A DNA stretch of 64,000 bases, from NCBI RefSeq assembly GCF_013328815.1, contig NZ_JABUHN010000015.1, positions 1 to 64,000 on the forward strand, written 5' to 3'. The notes below the pieces were generated by a model. The model saw nothing but the letters and a program-made list of their open reading frames with translations. It was not told where the DNA came from and did no database searches. The position numbers and the translations under genes were made by a program. Origin of the DNA: Tabrizicola fusiformis. Its GTDB lineage: Bacteria; Pseudomonadota; Alphaproteobacteria; Rhodobacterales; Rhodobacteraceae. Positions 19,859 through 30,215 of the stretch are shown one piece after another (within the stretch, counting starts at the first letter, position 1; every line of letters begins with the position of its first letter).

Positions 19859-20725
19859 ATGCCCAGTCTGAAGGACCTCAAGAACCGGATCGGAAGCGTG
19901 AAGAACACGCGGAAGATCACCAAGGCCATGCAGATGGTCGCCGCGGCGAAGCTTCGCCGCGCACAGGATGCGGCAGAGGCCGCCCGCCCCTATGCCGAAC
20001 GGATGAATTCCGTGATGGCGGGGCTGGCGGCCTCGGTCGGCAATGCCGAAGGCGCTCCGCGCCTTCTGGCCGGAACCGGCAAGGATCAGGTGCAGCTTCT
20101 GGTCGTGATGACCTCGGAGCGGGGCCTGTGCGGCGGCTTCAACTCGACCATCGTGCGGCTTGCCCGCGCCAAGGCGAATGAGCTGCTGGCGGCGGGCAAG
20201 ACGGTCAAGATCCTGACGGTCGGCAAGAAGGGGCGCGAACAACTGCGCCGCGACTTTGCCGCCAACATGGTCGGCCATGTCGATCTGAGCGAAGTGAAGC
20301 GGGTGGGCTATACCAATGCCCAGACGATCGCGCGTGACATTCTGACCCGTTTCGACGCGGGTGAGTTCGATGTGGCGACGCTGTTCTACAACCGCTTCCA
20401 GTCGGTGATCAGTCAGGTCCCGACCGCGTTGCAGGTCATCCCGGCCAGCTATGAAGGCGCCAGCGCCGGCGGGCTTTACGACTATGAGCCCTCGGAAGAG
20501 GCGATCCTCGCCGATCTTCTGCCGCGCGGTGTGGCCACGCAGGTCTTTACCGCTCTTCTGGAAAACGGCGCCTCGGAGCAGGGCGCGCGGATGTCCGCCA
20601 TGGACAACGCGACGCGCAACGCGGGCGACATGATCAACAAGCTGACGATCCAGTATAACCGGAGCCGTCAGGCCGCGATCACCAAAGAGCTTATCGAAAT
20701 CATTTCGGGCGCCGAGGCGCTCTGA
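19859..20725 (+). CDS. atpG: ATP synthase F1 subunit gamma
   Basis: A 288-residue central-stalk subunit. The N-terminal coiled-coil helix begins [20 protein letters not shown] and carries the conserved [18 protein letters not shown]. The C-terminal helix ends [20 protein letters not shown]. The central part includes [13 protein letters not shown]. It follows atpA after 21 bases with a GGGGGAGAGG ribosome site. It rotates within the alpha3beta3 hexamer during catalysis. Confidence 0.98.
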   Translation: MPSLKDLKNRIGSVKNTRKITKAMQMVAAAKLRRAQDAAEAARPYAERMNSVMAGLAASVGNAEGAPRLLAGTGKDQVQLLVVMTSERGLCGGFNSTIVRLARAKANELLAAGKTVKILTVGKKGREQLRRDFAANMVGHVDLSEVKRVGYTNAQTIARDILTRFDAGEFDVATLFYNRFQSVISQVPTALQVIPASYEGASAGGLYDYEPSEEAILADLLPRGVATQVFTALLENGASEQGARMSAMDNATRNAGDMINKLTIQYNRSRQAAITKELIEIISGAEAL

Positions 20726-22162
<1,437 letters not shown>

Positions 22163-22171
22163 GGGGGGATC

Positions 22172-22564
22172 ATGGCAGGAAATCTGCAATTCGACCTCGT
22201 CAGCCCCGAACGGCGTCTTGCGTCGGTTCAGGCTTCCGAGGTCCAGATCCCCGGCGCCGATGGCGACCTGACGGCGATGGAGGGGCATGCCCCCACCATC
22301 ACCACGCTGCGCCCGGGCATCCTGCGCGCTCTGGCCGCTGATGGGGTCAAAGCCTATGTCGTGACCGGCGGCTTTGCCGAGATCACCGCTTCGGGCGTCT
22401 CGGTTCTGGCCGAACGCGCGATCCCGCTGGCCGAAGTCACCCCGGCGGTGATCGAGGCGCTGGTGGCCGATGCTTCGGCTGCCGCCAAGGTGGGCAGCGA
22501 CAAGGACAGCGCGGACAAGCTTCTGGCCGATCTGGCCGCGATGCGGGTGGCTGCGGGGCACTGA
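22172..22564 (+). CDS. atpC: ATP synthase F1 subunit epsilon
   Basis: A 130-residue epsilon subunit that couples gamma to the c-ring and regulates hydrolysis. The N-terminal beta-sandwich starts [20 protein letters not shown], with the conserved [19 protein letters not shown]. The C-terminal helical part is short. It follows atpD after nine bases and is the last gene of the operon, before a strong terminator. Confidence 0.97.
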   Translation: MAGNLQFDLVSPERRLASVQASEVQIPGADGDLTAMEGHAPTITTLRPGILRALAADGVKAYVVTGGFAEITASGVSVLAERAIPLAEVTPAVIEALVADASAAAKVGSDKDSADKLLADLAAMRVAAGH

Positions 22565-22584
22565 CCCTGACGGCATTCCGCCTG

Positions 22585-22611
22585 AAAAGCCCCGCTTTGC
22601 GGGGCTTTTTT
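22585..22611 (+). terminator. Rho-independent terminator of atpHAGDC
   Basis: AAAAGCCCCGC-TTT-GCGGGGCTTTT with a following T-run, twenty bases after the atpC stop. The AAAA/TTTT flanks also allow some function on the other strand. Confidence 0.92.
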
Positions 22612-22671
22612 CATCCGTCCTTTTCTTGCCGGATTCTTCGGCTATCCTGACAAGAAGAAGTGGGAGCTTTC

Positions 22672-23022
22672 ATGAAGCGGTTTTCGGCCGGAGCCATCGG
22701 CATCCAGCAAGGTTCGCGTGTGTTGTTTTCGGATTATGCCGATGGCGGTCAGATGTGGACCGGCCAGGGCGACCGGGAAAGCCGCTATGTCGTGGCCTTC
22801 AAAGAGGCGTTCACCGAGGCGCCGTCGGTCATGGTCTCAATCTCGATGTGGGACACCGACCACAAGCACAACGCCCGCGCCGACATCACCGCCGAAGCGA
22901 TCACCTCCGAGGGGTTCCATCTGGTGTTCCGCACATGGGGCGACACGCGCGTCGCCCGCATCCGCGCCGACTGGACCGCCATCGGGCCGGTGCGCGACGA
23001 GGATCACTGGGAGCTGTATTGA
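22672..23022 (+). CDS. H-type lectin domain protein
   Basis: A 116-residue single-domain protein matching the H-lectin fold first seen in discoidin/Helix pomatia agglutinin. Recognisable parts are GIQQGSRVLFSDYADGGQMW, EAPSVMVSISMWDTDHKHNA and GFHLVFRTWGDTRVARIRADW. H-type lectins bind GalNAc-like sugars in animals. No signal peptide is visible, so the bacterial role is unclear. I prefer ATG 22672 with GGGAG upstream; a GTG four codons earlier is possible. Confidence 0.85.
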   Translation: MKRFSAGAIGIQQGSRVLFSDYADGGQMWTGQGDRESRYVVAFKEAFTEAPSVMVSISMWDTDHKHNARADITAEAITSEGFHLVFRTWGDTRVARIRADWTAIGPVRDEDHWELY

Positions 23023-23057
23023 CAGGCTGCGCGCGGTGCGCGCCGGTCTTTCGTCAA

Positions 23058-23119
23058 GGTGCGTGCAAGCACGCACCCTACCGAAAATTTGCGCCGTAGG
23101 GTGCGTGCTTGCACGCACC
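23058..23119. repeat. REP/BIME-like perfect inverted pair (type A)
   Basis: A 24-base arm at 23058-23081 and its exact reverse complement at 23096-23119, separated by 14 bases. Each arm is itself a palindrome (GGTGCGTGC-AA-GCACGCACC) with a CTAC foot, or GTAG on the other strand. It lies between the convergent H-lectin and prs genes and may also stop transcription. Confidence 0.85.
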
Positions 23120-23127
23120 GCCCCGGG

Positions 23128-24147
23128 TCACCCGCGCGGGTAGAACCCTTCATAGATCGGCGTCAGCGTATCGGTCTCGAACAGTGACGACACCGACATG
23201 CCGCCCCAGATGTTCAGGATCGCCTGAGCGAACATCGGCGCCGTGGGCACGATGCGGATGTTATGGGCGGCTTTGACCGCCTCGGTCGGTTCGATGGAAT
23301 CGGTGATCACCATGCTTTTCAGCACGGAATTGGTGATGCGTCCGACCGCCGGACCCGACATCACGCCATGGGTGGTATAGGCGTGAACCTCGGTGGCGCC
23401 GGCCTCCATCAGCACTTCGGCGGCTTTGCAGAGCGTGCCGCCGGTGTCGCACATGTCATCGACGATGATGCAGGTCTGGCCCGAAACATCGCCGATCACC
23501 GTCATGCCGGCCACTTCGCCGGCCTTCTCACGCCGTTTGTCCACGATGGCGAGGGGGGCGTTGATCCGCTTGGCCAGTTCGCGTGCCCGCGCCACACCGC
23601 CGACATCGGGCGAAACCACGGTGATCTTGCCCAGCTTGTCCTTGAGGTTGTGTTCGATATCCAGCGCGAAGATCGGGCTGGCATAAAGGTTGTCCACCGG
23701 AATGTCGAAGAAGCCCTGAATCTGCGCCGCGTGCAGGTCCAGCGTCAGTACCCGGTCCACGCCCGCCTGCGTGATCAGGTTCGCCACCAGCTTGGCCGAG
23801 ATCGGCGTGCGGGCCTTGGCGCGGCGATCTTGCCGCGCATAGCCGAAATAGGGGATCACGGCAGTAATCCGCGCCGCCGAAGACCGGCGCAACGCATCGG
23901 TCATGATCAGAAGCTCCATCAGGTTGTCATTGGCCGGGTTCGAGGTGGGCTGGATGACATACATGTCTTCGCCGCGGACATTCTCGAAGACTTCGACGAA
24001 GATTTCCTGATCGTTGAACCGCTCGATCCTCGCATCGACCAGATTGACAGAGGTGCCGCGGTGCATCGACATGCGCCGGGCGATGGATTTGGCAAGGCTG
24101 AGATTGGCATTGCCGGAAATCAGCTTGGGTTCGGTCAGGGCGGGCAT
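23128..24147 (-). CDS. prs: Ribose-phosphate pyrophosphokinase
   Basis: A 339-residue class I PRPP synthetase that makes PRPP from ribose-5-phosphate and ATP for nucleotide, His and Trp synthesis. Visible motifs are the ribose-phosphate and ATP regions [16 protein letters not shown] and [20 protein letters not shown], the [11 protein letters not shown] flexible loop and the PRPP-binding [11 protein letters not shown]. The ATG at 24147 starts [19 protein letters not shown] with GGAG upstream; longer in-frame readings are spurious. It is divergent from the isomerase gene, with 99 bases between starts. Confidence 0.98.
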   Translation of the reverse strand: MPALTEPKLISGNANLSLAKSIARRMSMHRGTSVNLVDARIERFNDQEIFVEVFENVRGEDMYVIQPTSNPANDNLMELLIMTDALRRSSAARITAVIPYFGYARQDRRAKARTPISAKLVANLITQAGVDRVLTLDLHAAQIQGFFDIPVDNLYASPIFALDIEHNLKDKLGKITVVSPDVGGVARARELAKRINAPLAIVDKRREKAGEVAGMTVIGDVSGQTCIIVDDMCDTGGTLCKAAEVLMEAGATEVHAYTTHGVMSGPAVGRITNSVLKSMVITDSIEPTEAVKAAHNIRIVPTAPMFAQAILNIWGGMSVSSLFETDTLTPIYEGFYPRG

Positions 24148-24246
24148 GATGCACTCCGGTGGCAACGGATTCGTGACGTTGACACCGCTTATCACCGGGC
24201 TAGGGTCTTGCAAACCGATGCAGGCAGGCAAATGAGGTCCGAGAGG

Positions 24247-24840
24247 ATGCAGATCGACTATTTTCTGGCGCTGCAATCGCCGTATGTCTATCTCGCCGGG
24301 CGCCGTCCCTGGGAGATTGCCGCCCGGAGTGGCGTGGCGCTGGTGCTGAAGCCGGTGGATGTGGCGCAGCTTTTCCCGCGCACCGGGGGAAAGGTGCGGG
24401 AAGAACGTCATCCCAGCCGCAATGACTATGCCGCGCAGGACCGGGCGCGGCAGGCGAAAAAGCTGGGGCTGAAACTTGATCCGGCCCCCTTGTTCCGCGC
24501 CGCGAATCCGGCGCCGGCGGCCTATGCGCTGATTGCGGCGCAGGCGGCGGGGGGCGGTGATCTGGCGGGCTATGTCACGGCGATCAGCCGGGCGCTCTGG
24601 GCCGAGGGGCGGGACATTTCCGACGATGAGGTGATCCGCGCCGCACTGGCGGCGGCGGGGTTCGATCCCGCGGTGGCCGACCGCGGCATGCTGATGGCCG
24701 CCGAGACCTATGCCGCCAATCTGGAAGAGGCGGTGGCAAAGGGCGTGTTCGGCGTGCCGTTCTTCGTGGTGGGCGAGGAAAAGTTCTGGGGGCAGGACCG
24801 GCTGGACGACCTCGACCTTTATCTGGCGGGCCGGCTTTAG
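24247..24840 (+). CDS. 2-hydroxychromene-2-carboxylate isomerase family (DsbA-like thioredoxin fold)
   Basis: A 197-residue protein of the kappa-class GST/HCCA isomerase type. It begins [19 protein letters not shown], where the Ser of the SPY motif is the usual glutathione-interacting residue. It contains [19 protein letters not shown] and ends with [20 protein letters not shown] plus a final helix, the family's C-terminal thioredoxin motif. It carries no CxxC. Many proteobacteria have such genes without a naphthalene pathway, so the substrate is unknown. The next gene overlaps its stop by one base. Confidence 0.87.
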   Translation: MQIDYFLALQSPYVYLAGRRPWEIAARSGVALVLKPVDVAQLFPRTGGKVREERHPSRNDYAAQDRARQAKKLGLKLDPAPLFRAANPAPAAYALIAAQAAGGGDLAGYVTAISRALWAEGRDISDDEVIRAALAAAGFDPAVADRGMLMAAETYAANLEEAVAKGVFGVPFFVVGEEKFWGQDRLDDLDLYLAGRL

Positions 24841-25634
24841 TGCGTGATCTTCCGCCGCATCGGATTTACGGCAGCGGGCCGCGCCCGGTTCTGGCGCTGC
24901 ACTGTTCGCTGGCGCATGGCGGCGAATGGGTCGGGCTTGCCGGGCTCTTGGAGGGGGTGCGGCTGATGGCGCCGGACCTGCCGGGCCATGGCCGTCAGCC
25001 GGAATGGGACGGGCAGAGCGATACCCACGCTGATGCCACCCGGCAGGCGGCGGATTGCGCGGCGGCGCTGGGGGCGCCGGTGGATGTGATCGGCCATAGT
25101 TTCGGCGCCACGGTGGCGCTGCGGCTGGCGCTGGAACGGTCGGAACTGGTGCGCAGCCTTGTTCTGATCGAGCCGGTGCTGTTCGCGGCCGCCAAAGCCG
25201 CCGAAGACCCCCGCTTTGCCGCTTTCGCCGCGCGCGAGGGGGTGTTTCGCGCGCTATTGGCGCAGGGACGTGCAGAAGAGGCGACCGAAGCCTTTCTGAC
25301 TGTCTGGGGCAGCGGGCAGCCCTTTGCCGATCTGACACCCGAGGCGCGGGCCTATATGGGCGCGCGGATCGGCATTGTCGCGGCGCTGGACCCGGTGCTG
25401 ATGGGCGATGCCGCAGGGCTGTTGCGCTATATGGCGATGGAAAGTCTGGGGGTGCCGGTGCTGCTGGTGGAAGGTGACCAGAGCCCGCCGATCATCGACG
25501 CGATCCAGACCGAACTGGCGCGGCGGCTGCCGATGGCAAGCCGCGCCGTGGTGCCGGGGGCGGGGCATATGCTGCCCGTCAGCCATGCCGCCGCACTGGC
25601 GCCGCTGGTCGCGGCACATCTGGCGCAGGCGTAG
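24840..25634 (+). CDS. Alpha/beta hydrolase
   Basis: A 264-residue alpha/beta hydrolase fold. The oxyanion region is [12 protein letters not shown], the nucleophile elbow is VIGHSFGAT, and a catalytic His lies in [10 protein letters not shown]. Such genes cover esterases, thioesterases and haloperoxidase-like hydrolases; no residue narrows the substrate. It starts at GTG, overlapping the TAG of the isomerase gene by one base, so translation is coupled. Confidence 0.85.
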   Translation: MRDLPPHRIYGSGPRPVLALHCSLAHGGEWVGLAGLLEGVRLMAPDLPGHGRQPEWDGQSDTHADATRQAADCAAALGAPVDVIGHSFGATVALRLALERSELVRSLVLIEPVLFAAAKAAEDPRFAAFAAREGVFRALLAQGRAEEATEAFLTVWGSGQPFADLTPEARAYMGARIGIVAALDPVLMGDAAGLLRYMAMESLGVPVLLVEGDQSPPIIDAIQTELARRLPMASRAVVPGAGHMLPVSHAAALAPLVAAHLAQA

Positions 25635-25639
25635 CGCGG

Positions 25640-26671
25640 TCAGCCGTTCAGTGCCGCCAGAAAGCCATCGACATCGGCTTCGCTGGTGGACCAGCTTGTG
25701 ACCAGCCGCGCCGCCTCGCGCCCCGGGGGGGCGGGGAAGGGGTAAAAGGCGGCGCCCGCCGCCTCGGCCCGCGCGCTCAGGCCCGCAGGCCATTCGGGGA
25801 ACAGGATATTGGCCTGAACCGGATGGCGCAGCGTGGCGCCCGGCACCGATGCCAGCCCCGTGGCAAGCCGGGCCGCCATGGCATTGGCATGCGCCGCCAG
25901 CCGCAGCCAGAGCCCGTCTTCCAGATAGGCCGCCATCTGGGCCGACAGGAAGCGGTGCTTGGAAAAGAGATGCCCGCCGCGCTTGCGCCGGAGTTCAAAC
26001 TCCCATGCCTTGGCGGGATCAAAGATCACCACCGCCTCGACCCCCAGACAGCCGTTCTTGGTGCCGCCGAAAGACACCATGTCGATGCCCGCTTTCCACG
26101 TCATTTCCGCCGCGCTCGCCCCGGTCGCCACCAAAGCATTGGCAAAGCGGGCGCCGTCCAGATGGCAGGGCAGGCCATGGGCCTTGGCCTCGGCCACCAA
26201 TGCGGCCACTTCGGCGGGGGTATAGACGGTTCCCGCCTCGGTCACATTGGTCACGGTCAGCATCCCGCGCTGCACGCCATGCACGCCACTGGCCCCCACC
26301 GCGCCCAGAGCCTTGCGCAGGGTTTCTGGTGTCATCTTGCCATGATCGCCCGCCACCAGCGCCAGCTTGGCGCCATGGGTATAGAATTCGGGCGCGCCGC
26401 ATTCGTCTTCGGCCACATGGGCGTGTTCGTGGCAGAACACCGCCCCCCAGGGCGGACAGCCCAAGGCAAGGCAGAGCGAATTGGCGATGGTGCCGGTGGC
26501 GACCAGATAGACAGCGGCCTCGGGCGCCTCGAACACCTCGCGGAGCTGCGCACGAACGCGGTCCATCAGCGCATCGGCGCCATAGCTGCGGGCGTAACCG
26601 GCATTGGCGGCCTGAAGCGCGGCCATGATCTGCGGGGCGGCGCCCGAAGCATTGTCAGAGGTAAAGAACAT
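25640..26671 (-). CDS. ltaE: Low-specificity L-threonine aldolase-like PLP enzyme
   Basis: A 343-residue fold-type I PLP enzyme of the beta-eliminating lyase/threonine aldolase family, cleaving beta-hydroxy amino acids such as L-allo-threonine to glycine and an aldehyde. Key segments are MFFTSDNASGAAPQIM, GTIANSLCLALG, CHLDGARFANAL (Asp contacts PLP), and SFGGTKNG with the Schiff-base Lys. The ATG at 26671 overlaps the YcgN-like gene stop by one base (TGATG). The 3' end faces the alpha/beta hydrolase with only a five-base gap. Confidence 0.92.
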   Translation of the reverse strand: MFFTSDNASGAAPQIMAALQAANAGYARSYGADALMDRVRAQLREVFEAPEAAVYLVATGTIANSLCLALGCPPWGAVFCHEHAHVAEDECGAPEFYTHGAKLALVAGDHGKMTPETLRKALGAVGASGVHGVQRGMLTVTNVTEAGTVYTPAEVAALVAEAKAHGLPCHLDGARFANALVATGASAAEMTWKAGIDMVSFGGTKNGCLGVEAVVIFDPAKAWEFELRRKRGGHLFSKHRFLSAQMAAYLEDGLWLRLAAHANAMAARLATGLASVPGATLRHPVQANILFPEWPAGLSARAEAAGAAFYPFPAPPGREAARLVTSWSTSEADVDGFLAALNG

Positions 26672-27123
26672 CAAGGCGTCTCATCAATGGTGTATTGGTC
26701 CCAGTCTTCTTCGGGAACCTCGAACTCGGGGATGGTCCAGCCGCGCACGGAATTGCCCGAGGCATGGGTGCTTTCGGGGTCGCCGGTGTTGAGCGGGTGC
26801 CAGTCGGGCAGGGATTTGCCTTCATGCAGCAGGCGATAGGCGCAGGTTCGCGGCATCCAATAAGCGATCTTCGGCAGGGTCTTGGGCGACAGCCGCACGC
26901 ATTCCGGCACGAATTGATGGCGGATTTCATAGTGCGAGCAGCGGCAGGTTTCGCCGTCCAGCAGGCGGCAGGCGATGCGGGTGAACTCCACCTCGCCGGT
27001 GTCTTCGTATTCCAGCTTGTTCAGGCAGCATTTGCCGCAGCCGTCACACAGCGCCTCCCATTCGGGGGCGGTCATCTTGGCAAGGGGGACGGTTTCCCAG
27101 AACCGGGGGCGCAGCTTTTCCAT
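26671..27123 (-). CDS. YcgN family cysteine cluster protein (UPF0260)
   Basis: A 150-residue protein of the UPF0260/YcgN family with conserved cysteines that may bind a metal or Fe-S cluster: EALCDGCGKCCLNKLEYEDT, RIACRLLDGETCRCSHYE and PECVRLSPKTLPKI. The ending EVPEEDWDQYTIDETP is characteristic. The biochemical role is not established. It overlaps the ltaE-like gene by one base and follows a GNAT gene by 39 bases, so these may form one transcript. Confidence 0.92.
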   Translation of the reverse strand: MEKLRPRFWETVPLAKMTAPEWEALCDGCGKCCLNKLEYEDTGEVEFTRIACRLLDGETCRCSHYEIRHQFVPECVRLSPKTLPKIAYWMPRTCAYRLLHEGKSLPDWHPLNTGDPESTHASGNSVRGWTIPEFEVPEEDWDQYTIDETP

Positions 27124-27162
27124 CGCGCCAAACTGGCGCGGCGGCGCGGGAAAGGGAAGGGG

Positions 27163-27741
27163 TCACAGCACCAGACGCAACAGGGGGCGGCCTTCCTTGC
27201 GGCAGACCACCTCGGCAAAGCCCGCGCGCAGGAAGGTGGAGGTGGAGCCGACGAAAAGCCCGATCGACTTTGACTGTTTTGCCCGGTCCATCGGGCTGGC
27301 CTCGATCAGCCGGGCGCCATGGGCGCGGGCATGGGCGATGCCACCCGTCAACATTGCCCCGGACAGGCCACGGCCACGCAGCTTTGGCCGGAAGAAAAAG
27401 CAGGAAATCGCCCAGACGCCGGGATCGTCCGCGGGCGCGTCGGGCAGAGGGGTGGAACTGCGGTTGGGGTTGTTCCATTGCGGCACGTCGGCGCGGGGGC
27501 CAATCTGCATCCAGCCGATTGCCTGTGCGCCGTCATAGGCCAGCAGCCCGGGCGGCGGGCCTGCCGCGATGCGGGCAAGCATGTGGTCGCGCTTGCCATC
27601 GCCATCCAGCGCCTGCCGAACCTTGGGCGGCAGGCGGAAATAGCTGCACCAGCAGCCATAGCAGGCCCCCTGCGGCCCGAAGAGATCGGTGAAATCGGCC
27701 GCCCGATCGGGTGTCAGCGGGTGGATTTGCAGGGTTTCCAT
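27163..27741 (-). CDS. GNAT family N-acetyltransferase
   Basis: A 192-residue acetyltransferase. Acetyl-CoA binding is seen in CFFFRPKLRGRGLSGAML (Q/R-x-x-G-x-G variant) preceded by WAISCFF. An unusual N-terminal motif ACYGCWCSYFRLPPKVR with two close cysteines resembles a subgroup of proteobacterial GNATs. The ATG at 27741 has GGAGG directly upstream. The substrate is unknown. Confidence 0.85.
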   Translation of the reverse strand: METLQIHPLTPDRAADFTDLFGPQGACYGCWCSYFRLPPKVRQALDGDGKRDHMLARIAAGPPPGLLAYDGAQAIGWMQIGPRADVPQWNNPNRSSTPLPDAPADDPGVWAISCFFFRPKLRGRGLSGAMLTGGIAHARAHGARLIEASPMDRAKQSKSIGLFVGSTSTFLRAGFAEVVCRKEGRPLLRLVL

Positions 27742-27825
27742 CGGTCCTCCGGCGATGTTCGCAGGATGTTCTCGCGGTAATGCCCTGTCAAGCGTTGCCA
27801 TCAGGTCCGGTCCGGGGCCAGATGG

Positions 27826-28749
27826 TCAGCGTTGCGCCAGAATCTCGCGGGTCTGGGCAACATCGCGGTCCATCTGGGCCAGAAGCCCGGGCAGGCCGTC
27901 GAACTTCATTTCGGGCCGCAGGTAATCGACCAGCGCGACCGAGAGGTGCTGGCCGTAAAGATCGCCTTTGAAATCAAGCAGGAAGGTTTCAAGGTTCGGG
28001 GTGTTTTCGCCGAACATCGGCCGCACGCCAAGGCTGGCGGCCCCATCATAGCTGCCGGCCTGTGGCCCGGTCAGCACCTCGACCCGAACGGCATAGACGC
28101 CCAGCTTGGGCAGATGCAGGCCGGAAACGCTCATGTTCGCGGTGGGAAAGCCCAGTTCGCGGCCGCGCTTTTCGCCGTGGATCACCTCGCCGTCGATGCG
28201 GTGCCAGTGGCCCAGCATGGCGGCGGCATCGCGCGGGCGGCCCTCGGCCAGTGCCTGCCGGATGGCGGTGGATGATATCTCATCCGCGCCAAAGCGGACC
28301 ATCTCGGCCACCGTCACCTGAAAGCCCAACCGCTCGCCAAGGGCGACAAGCGTTCCGGCATCGCCCTTGCGGCCCTTGCCAAAGCGGAAATCGGAACCGA
28401 CGACGACATGGGCCACGCCCAGCCCCTGCGCCAGAACCTGCGCGGCAAATTCCTCGGGCGTGAGGCCCGCCAGATCGGGGCCGAAGGGCAGCTCATACAG
28501 CCGTTCGACCGAGAGTTTCGCCAGCCGGTTGGCCCGCGCCTCGGCATTCATCAGGCGGAAGGGCGGGGCGGCAGGCGCGAAATACTCGCGCGGATGGGGT
28601 TCGAAGGTGATCACGCCAAGGGGGGCTGGCCCGCGTGCAAGGTCGATCACCGCCTGATGGCCGCGATGCACGCCGTCGAAATTGCCCATCGCAACCGAGG
28701 CGCCGCGCGCTGCCGGGTCAAGCCCCTGCCAGTGATGATAGGTCTGCAT
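27826..28749 (-). CDS. ribF: Bifunctional riboflavin kinase / FAD synthetase
   Basis: A 307-residue RibF that converts riboflavin to FMN and then FAD. The N-terminal nucleotidyltransferase domain shows VAMGNFDGVHRGHQAV and the SSTAIRQALAEG motif. The C-terminal flavokinase domain has GRELGFPTANMSV and the beta barrel ending in DYLRPEMKFDGLPGLLAQM. Length is typical. It lies 27 bases after the MaoC-like gene on the same strand. Confidence 0.97.
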   Translation of the reverse strand: MQTYHHWQGLDPAARGASVAMGNFDGVHRGHQAVIDLARGPAPLGVITFEPHPREYFAPAAPPFRLMNAEARANRLAKLSVERLYELPFGPDLAGLTPEEFAAQVLAQGLGVAHVVVGSDFRFGKGRKGDAGTLVALGERLGFQVTVAEMVRFGADEISSTAIRQALAEGRPRDAAAMLGHWHRIDGEVIHGEKRGRELGFPTANMSVSGLHLPKLGVYAVRVEVLTGPQAGSYDGAASLGVRPMFGENTPNLETFLLDFKGDLYGQHLSVALVDYLRPEMKFDGLPGLLAQMDRDVAQTREILAQR

Positions 28750-28776
28750 CTTCCCCCGGGGGGCGGGGTGGCCCCG

Positions 28777-29220
28777 CTAGTCGAACTTGCGGCTGGGCGC
28801 TAGAACCAGCGCCTCGCCCTTCAGGACCACCGTTTTACCCACCGCGCAGTGGGTTTCAAGGGTCACCCGGCGTTTGGCGTGATCAATTGCCGTGACTTTC
28901 ACTTCGGCATGAACCCGGTCGCCGGGCCGCACCGGCGCCATGAAGCGCAGCGACTGGCCCAGATAGACCGTGCCATGACCGGGGAGTTGTTCGCCGATCA
29001 CCGCGGAAATCAGGCCCGCGGTCAGCATTCCATGGGCAATGCGGCCCTCAAAGATGGTGTCGCGGGCATAAGCCTCATCCAGATGCACGGGATTGCGGTC
29101 GGTCGAAACCTCGGCAAACAGCTCAATGTCGCGGTCGGTGACCGTCTTGTCGAGATGGCGGGTCATACCGATTTCAAGGTCTTCGATGCAGATCGTGCCG
29201 CGAGGCTGGTTGTCGAACAT
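28777..29220 (-). CDS. MaoC-like (R)-specific enoyl-CoA hydratase, PhaJ type
   Basis: A 147-residue hot-dog-fold hydratase. The active-site motif DRNPVHLDEAYA followed by TIFEGRIAHGMLTA supplies the catalytic Asp and His of (R)-hydratases. Such enzymes hydrate crotonyl- or longer enoyl-CoA to (R)-3-hydroxyacyl-CoA, and PhaJ forms feed polyhydroxyalkanoate synthesis. The ATG at 29220 gives the family N-terminus; a longer reading adds eight residues. An unusually perfect TGCA-type palindrome with the PhaR consensus lies 20-51 bases upstream, suggesting control by the PHA regulator. Other MaoC roles remain possible. Confidence 0.85.
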   Translation of the reverse strand: MFDNQPRGTICIEDLEIGMTRHLDKTVTDRDIELFAEVSTDRNPVHLDEAYARDTIFEGRIAHGMLTAGLISAVIGEQLPGHGTVYLGQSLRFMAPVRPGDRVHAEVKVTAIDHAKRRVTLETHCAVGKTVVLKGEALVLAPSRKFD

Positions 29221-29239
29221 GGCGCGATTCCCGTTTTGA

Positions 29240-29271
29240 TGCAATGCAGCATAGATGATGCTGCATTGCAG
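29240..29271. promoter_or_regulatory. TGCA-rich palindrome, probable PhaR operator
   Basis: TGCAATGCAGCAT at 29240-29252 is the exact reverse complement of 29258-29270, with a five-base spacer. The right half contains CTGCATTGCAG (29261-29271), which fits the CTGC-N3-GCAG motif reported for PhaR in Rhodobacter and Paracoccus. Confidence 0.55.
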
Positions 29272-29336
29272 CGCAATACGGTTGCGCAGGATTTGTGCGT
29301 GCGTGATACTAAAGGCGCAATTTTGTTACCGTGCGG

Positions 29337-30215
29337 TCACGCCAGAAACGGCATTGCCCAGGTCGGCGAAAGCTGTTGCTGCGCCAGCCACGCCTCAAGC
29401 AATTCCGGGTCGGGGTTGGCGGGATCGTCGCCGAAACGCTCGGTGGCAATGCCGCCGGTGATGAACAGCGTGTCCAGCCCCTCGGCCACGCCGCCTTGAA
29501 CATCGGTGGAAATCCCGTCGCCGATGCAGAGCAGGCGCGGATCATCCAGACCCAGCCGCCGCCGGGCAAGGTCATAGACCGGCGGATGCGGCTTGCCGTA
29601 ATAAAGCGCCTCGCCACCCATGGCCCGGTAATCCTCGGCCAGCGCACCCGCACAATACAGCCGCTTGTCGCCCATATCGACCACGATATCGGGATTGGCG
29701 CAAAGCATGACCAGTCCCCGCGTTTTGCCCAAGAGAAGTTGCGCGCGGTAATCATGCGGCGTTTCGGTCAGATCATCGGTCAGGCCGGTGCAAACGATGC
29801 CTTCGGCCTCAAGCATCCCCACCCGCTCGATCGGCGGCTGGCTGGCGGCATATGCGCCGGTTTCGCCGGGAAATTCGGTGAAGAACGGCTCGTCCTTCGG
29901 GGCGCCGATGTGGAACACCTTGCGCCCCACGGCGCCCGAGAGCATCGCCGCCTGCGCGGCATCGCCGGAACTGACGATCAGATCCCAGGCGTCGCCGGGC
30001 ACGCCCATCGCCTCAAGCTGGCGCTGGATCGCGCTGTTCGGGCGCGGCGCATTGGTCAGCAGCACCACCTTGCCCCCCCCGGCGCGAAAGCCCCGCAGCG
30101 CGGCCACGGCGGCGGGGAAGGGGGTCTTGCCATTGTGCAGGCAGCCCCAGAGGTCGCACAGCACCGCATCATAGCGGCTGGCAATGTCGGACAGGTTGCG
30201 GATCATCTCGGTCAT
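29337..30215 (-). CDS. HAD-superfamily hydrolase, class IIA (TIGR01459 type)
   Basis: A 292-residue phosphatase-like protein. HAD motif I is AVLCDLWGCLHNG, where DLWG replaces the more common DxDG and Asp is the expected nucleophile. Motif II is VVLLTNAPRP, motif III lies around YYGKPHPPVY, and motif IV is LCIGDGISTDVQGG. The capped IIA subclass contains sugar-phosphate and nucleotide phosphatases; the family is common in alphaproteobacteria with no assigned substrate. Its ATG overlaps the stop of the CdhR-like regulator by four bases. Confidence 0.88.
   Translation of the reverse strand: MTEMIRNLSDIASRYDAVLCDLWGCLHNGKTPFPAAVAALRGFRAGGGKVVLLTNAPRPNSAIQRQLEAMGVPGDAWDLIVSSGDAAQAAMLSGAVGRKVFHIGAPKDEPFFTEFPGETGAYAASQPPIERVGMLEAEGIVCTGLTDDLTETPHDYRAQLLLGKTRGLVMLCANPDIVVDMGDKRLYCAGALAEDYRAMGGEALYYGKPHPPVYDLARRRLGLDDPRLLCIGDGISTDVQGGVAEGLDTLFITGGIATERFGDDPANPDPELLEAWLAQQQLSPTWAMPFLA

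Noticed and set aside
24148-25338. A large N-terminal extension of PRPP synthetase
   Set aside because: It runs opposite two clear genes; Prs begins at 24147 with its conserved N-terminus.
26975-27538. A 187-codon plus-strand frame over the YcgN-like and GNAT genes
   Set aside because: Opposite two recognised genes and without a domain or ribosome site.
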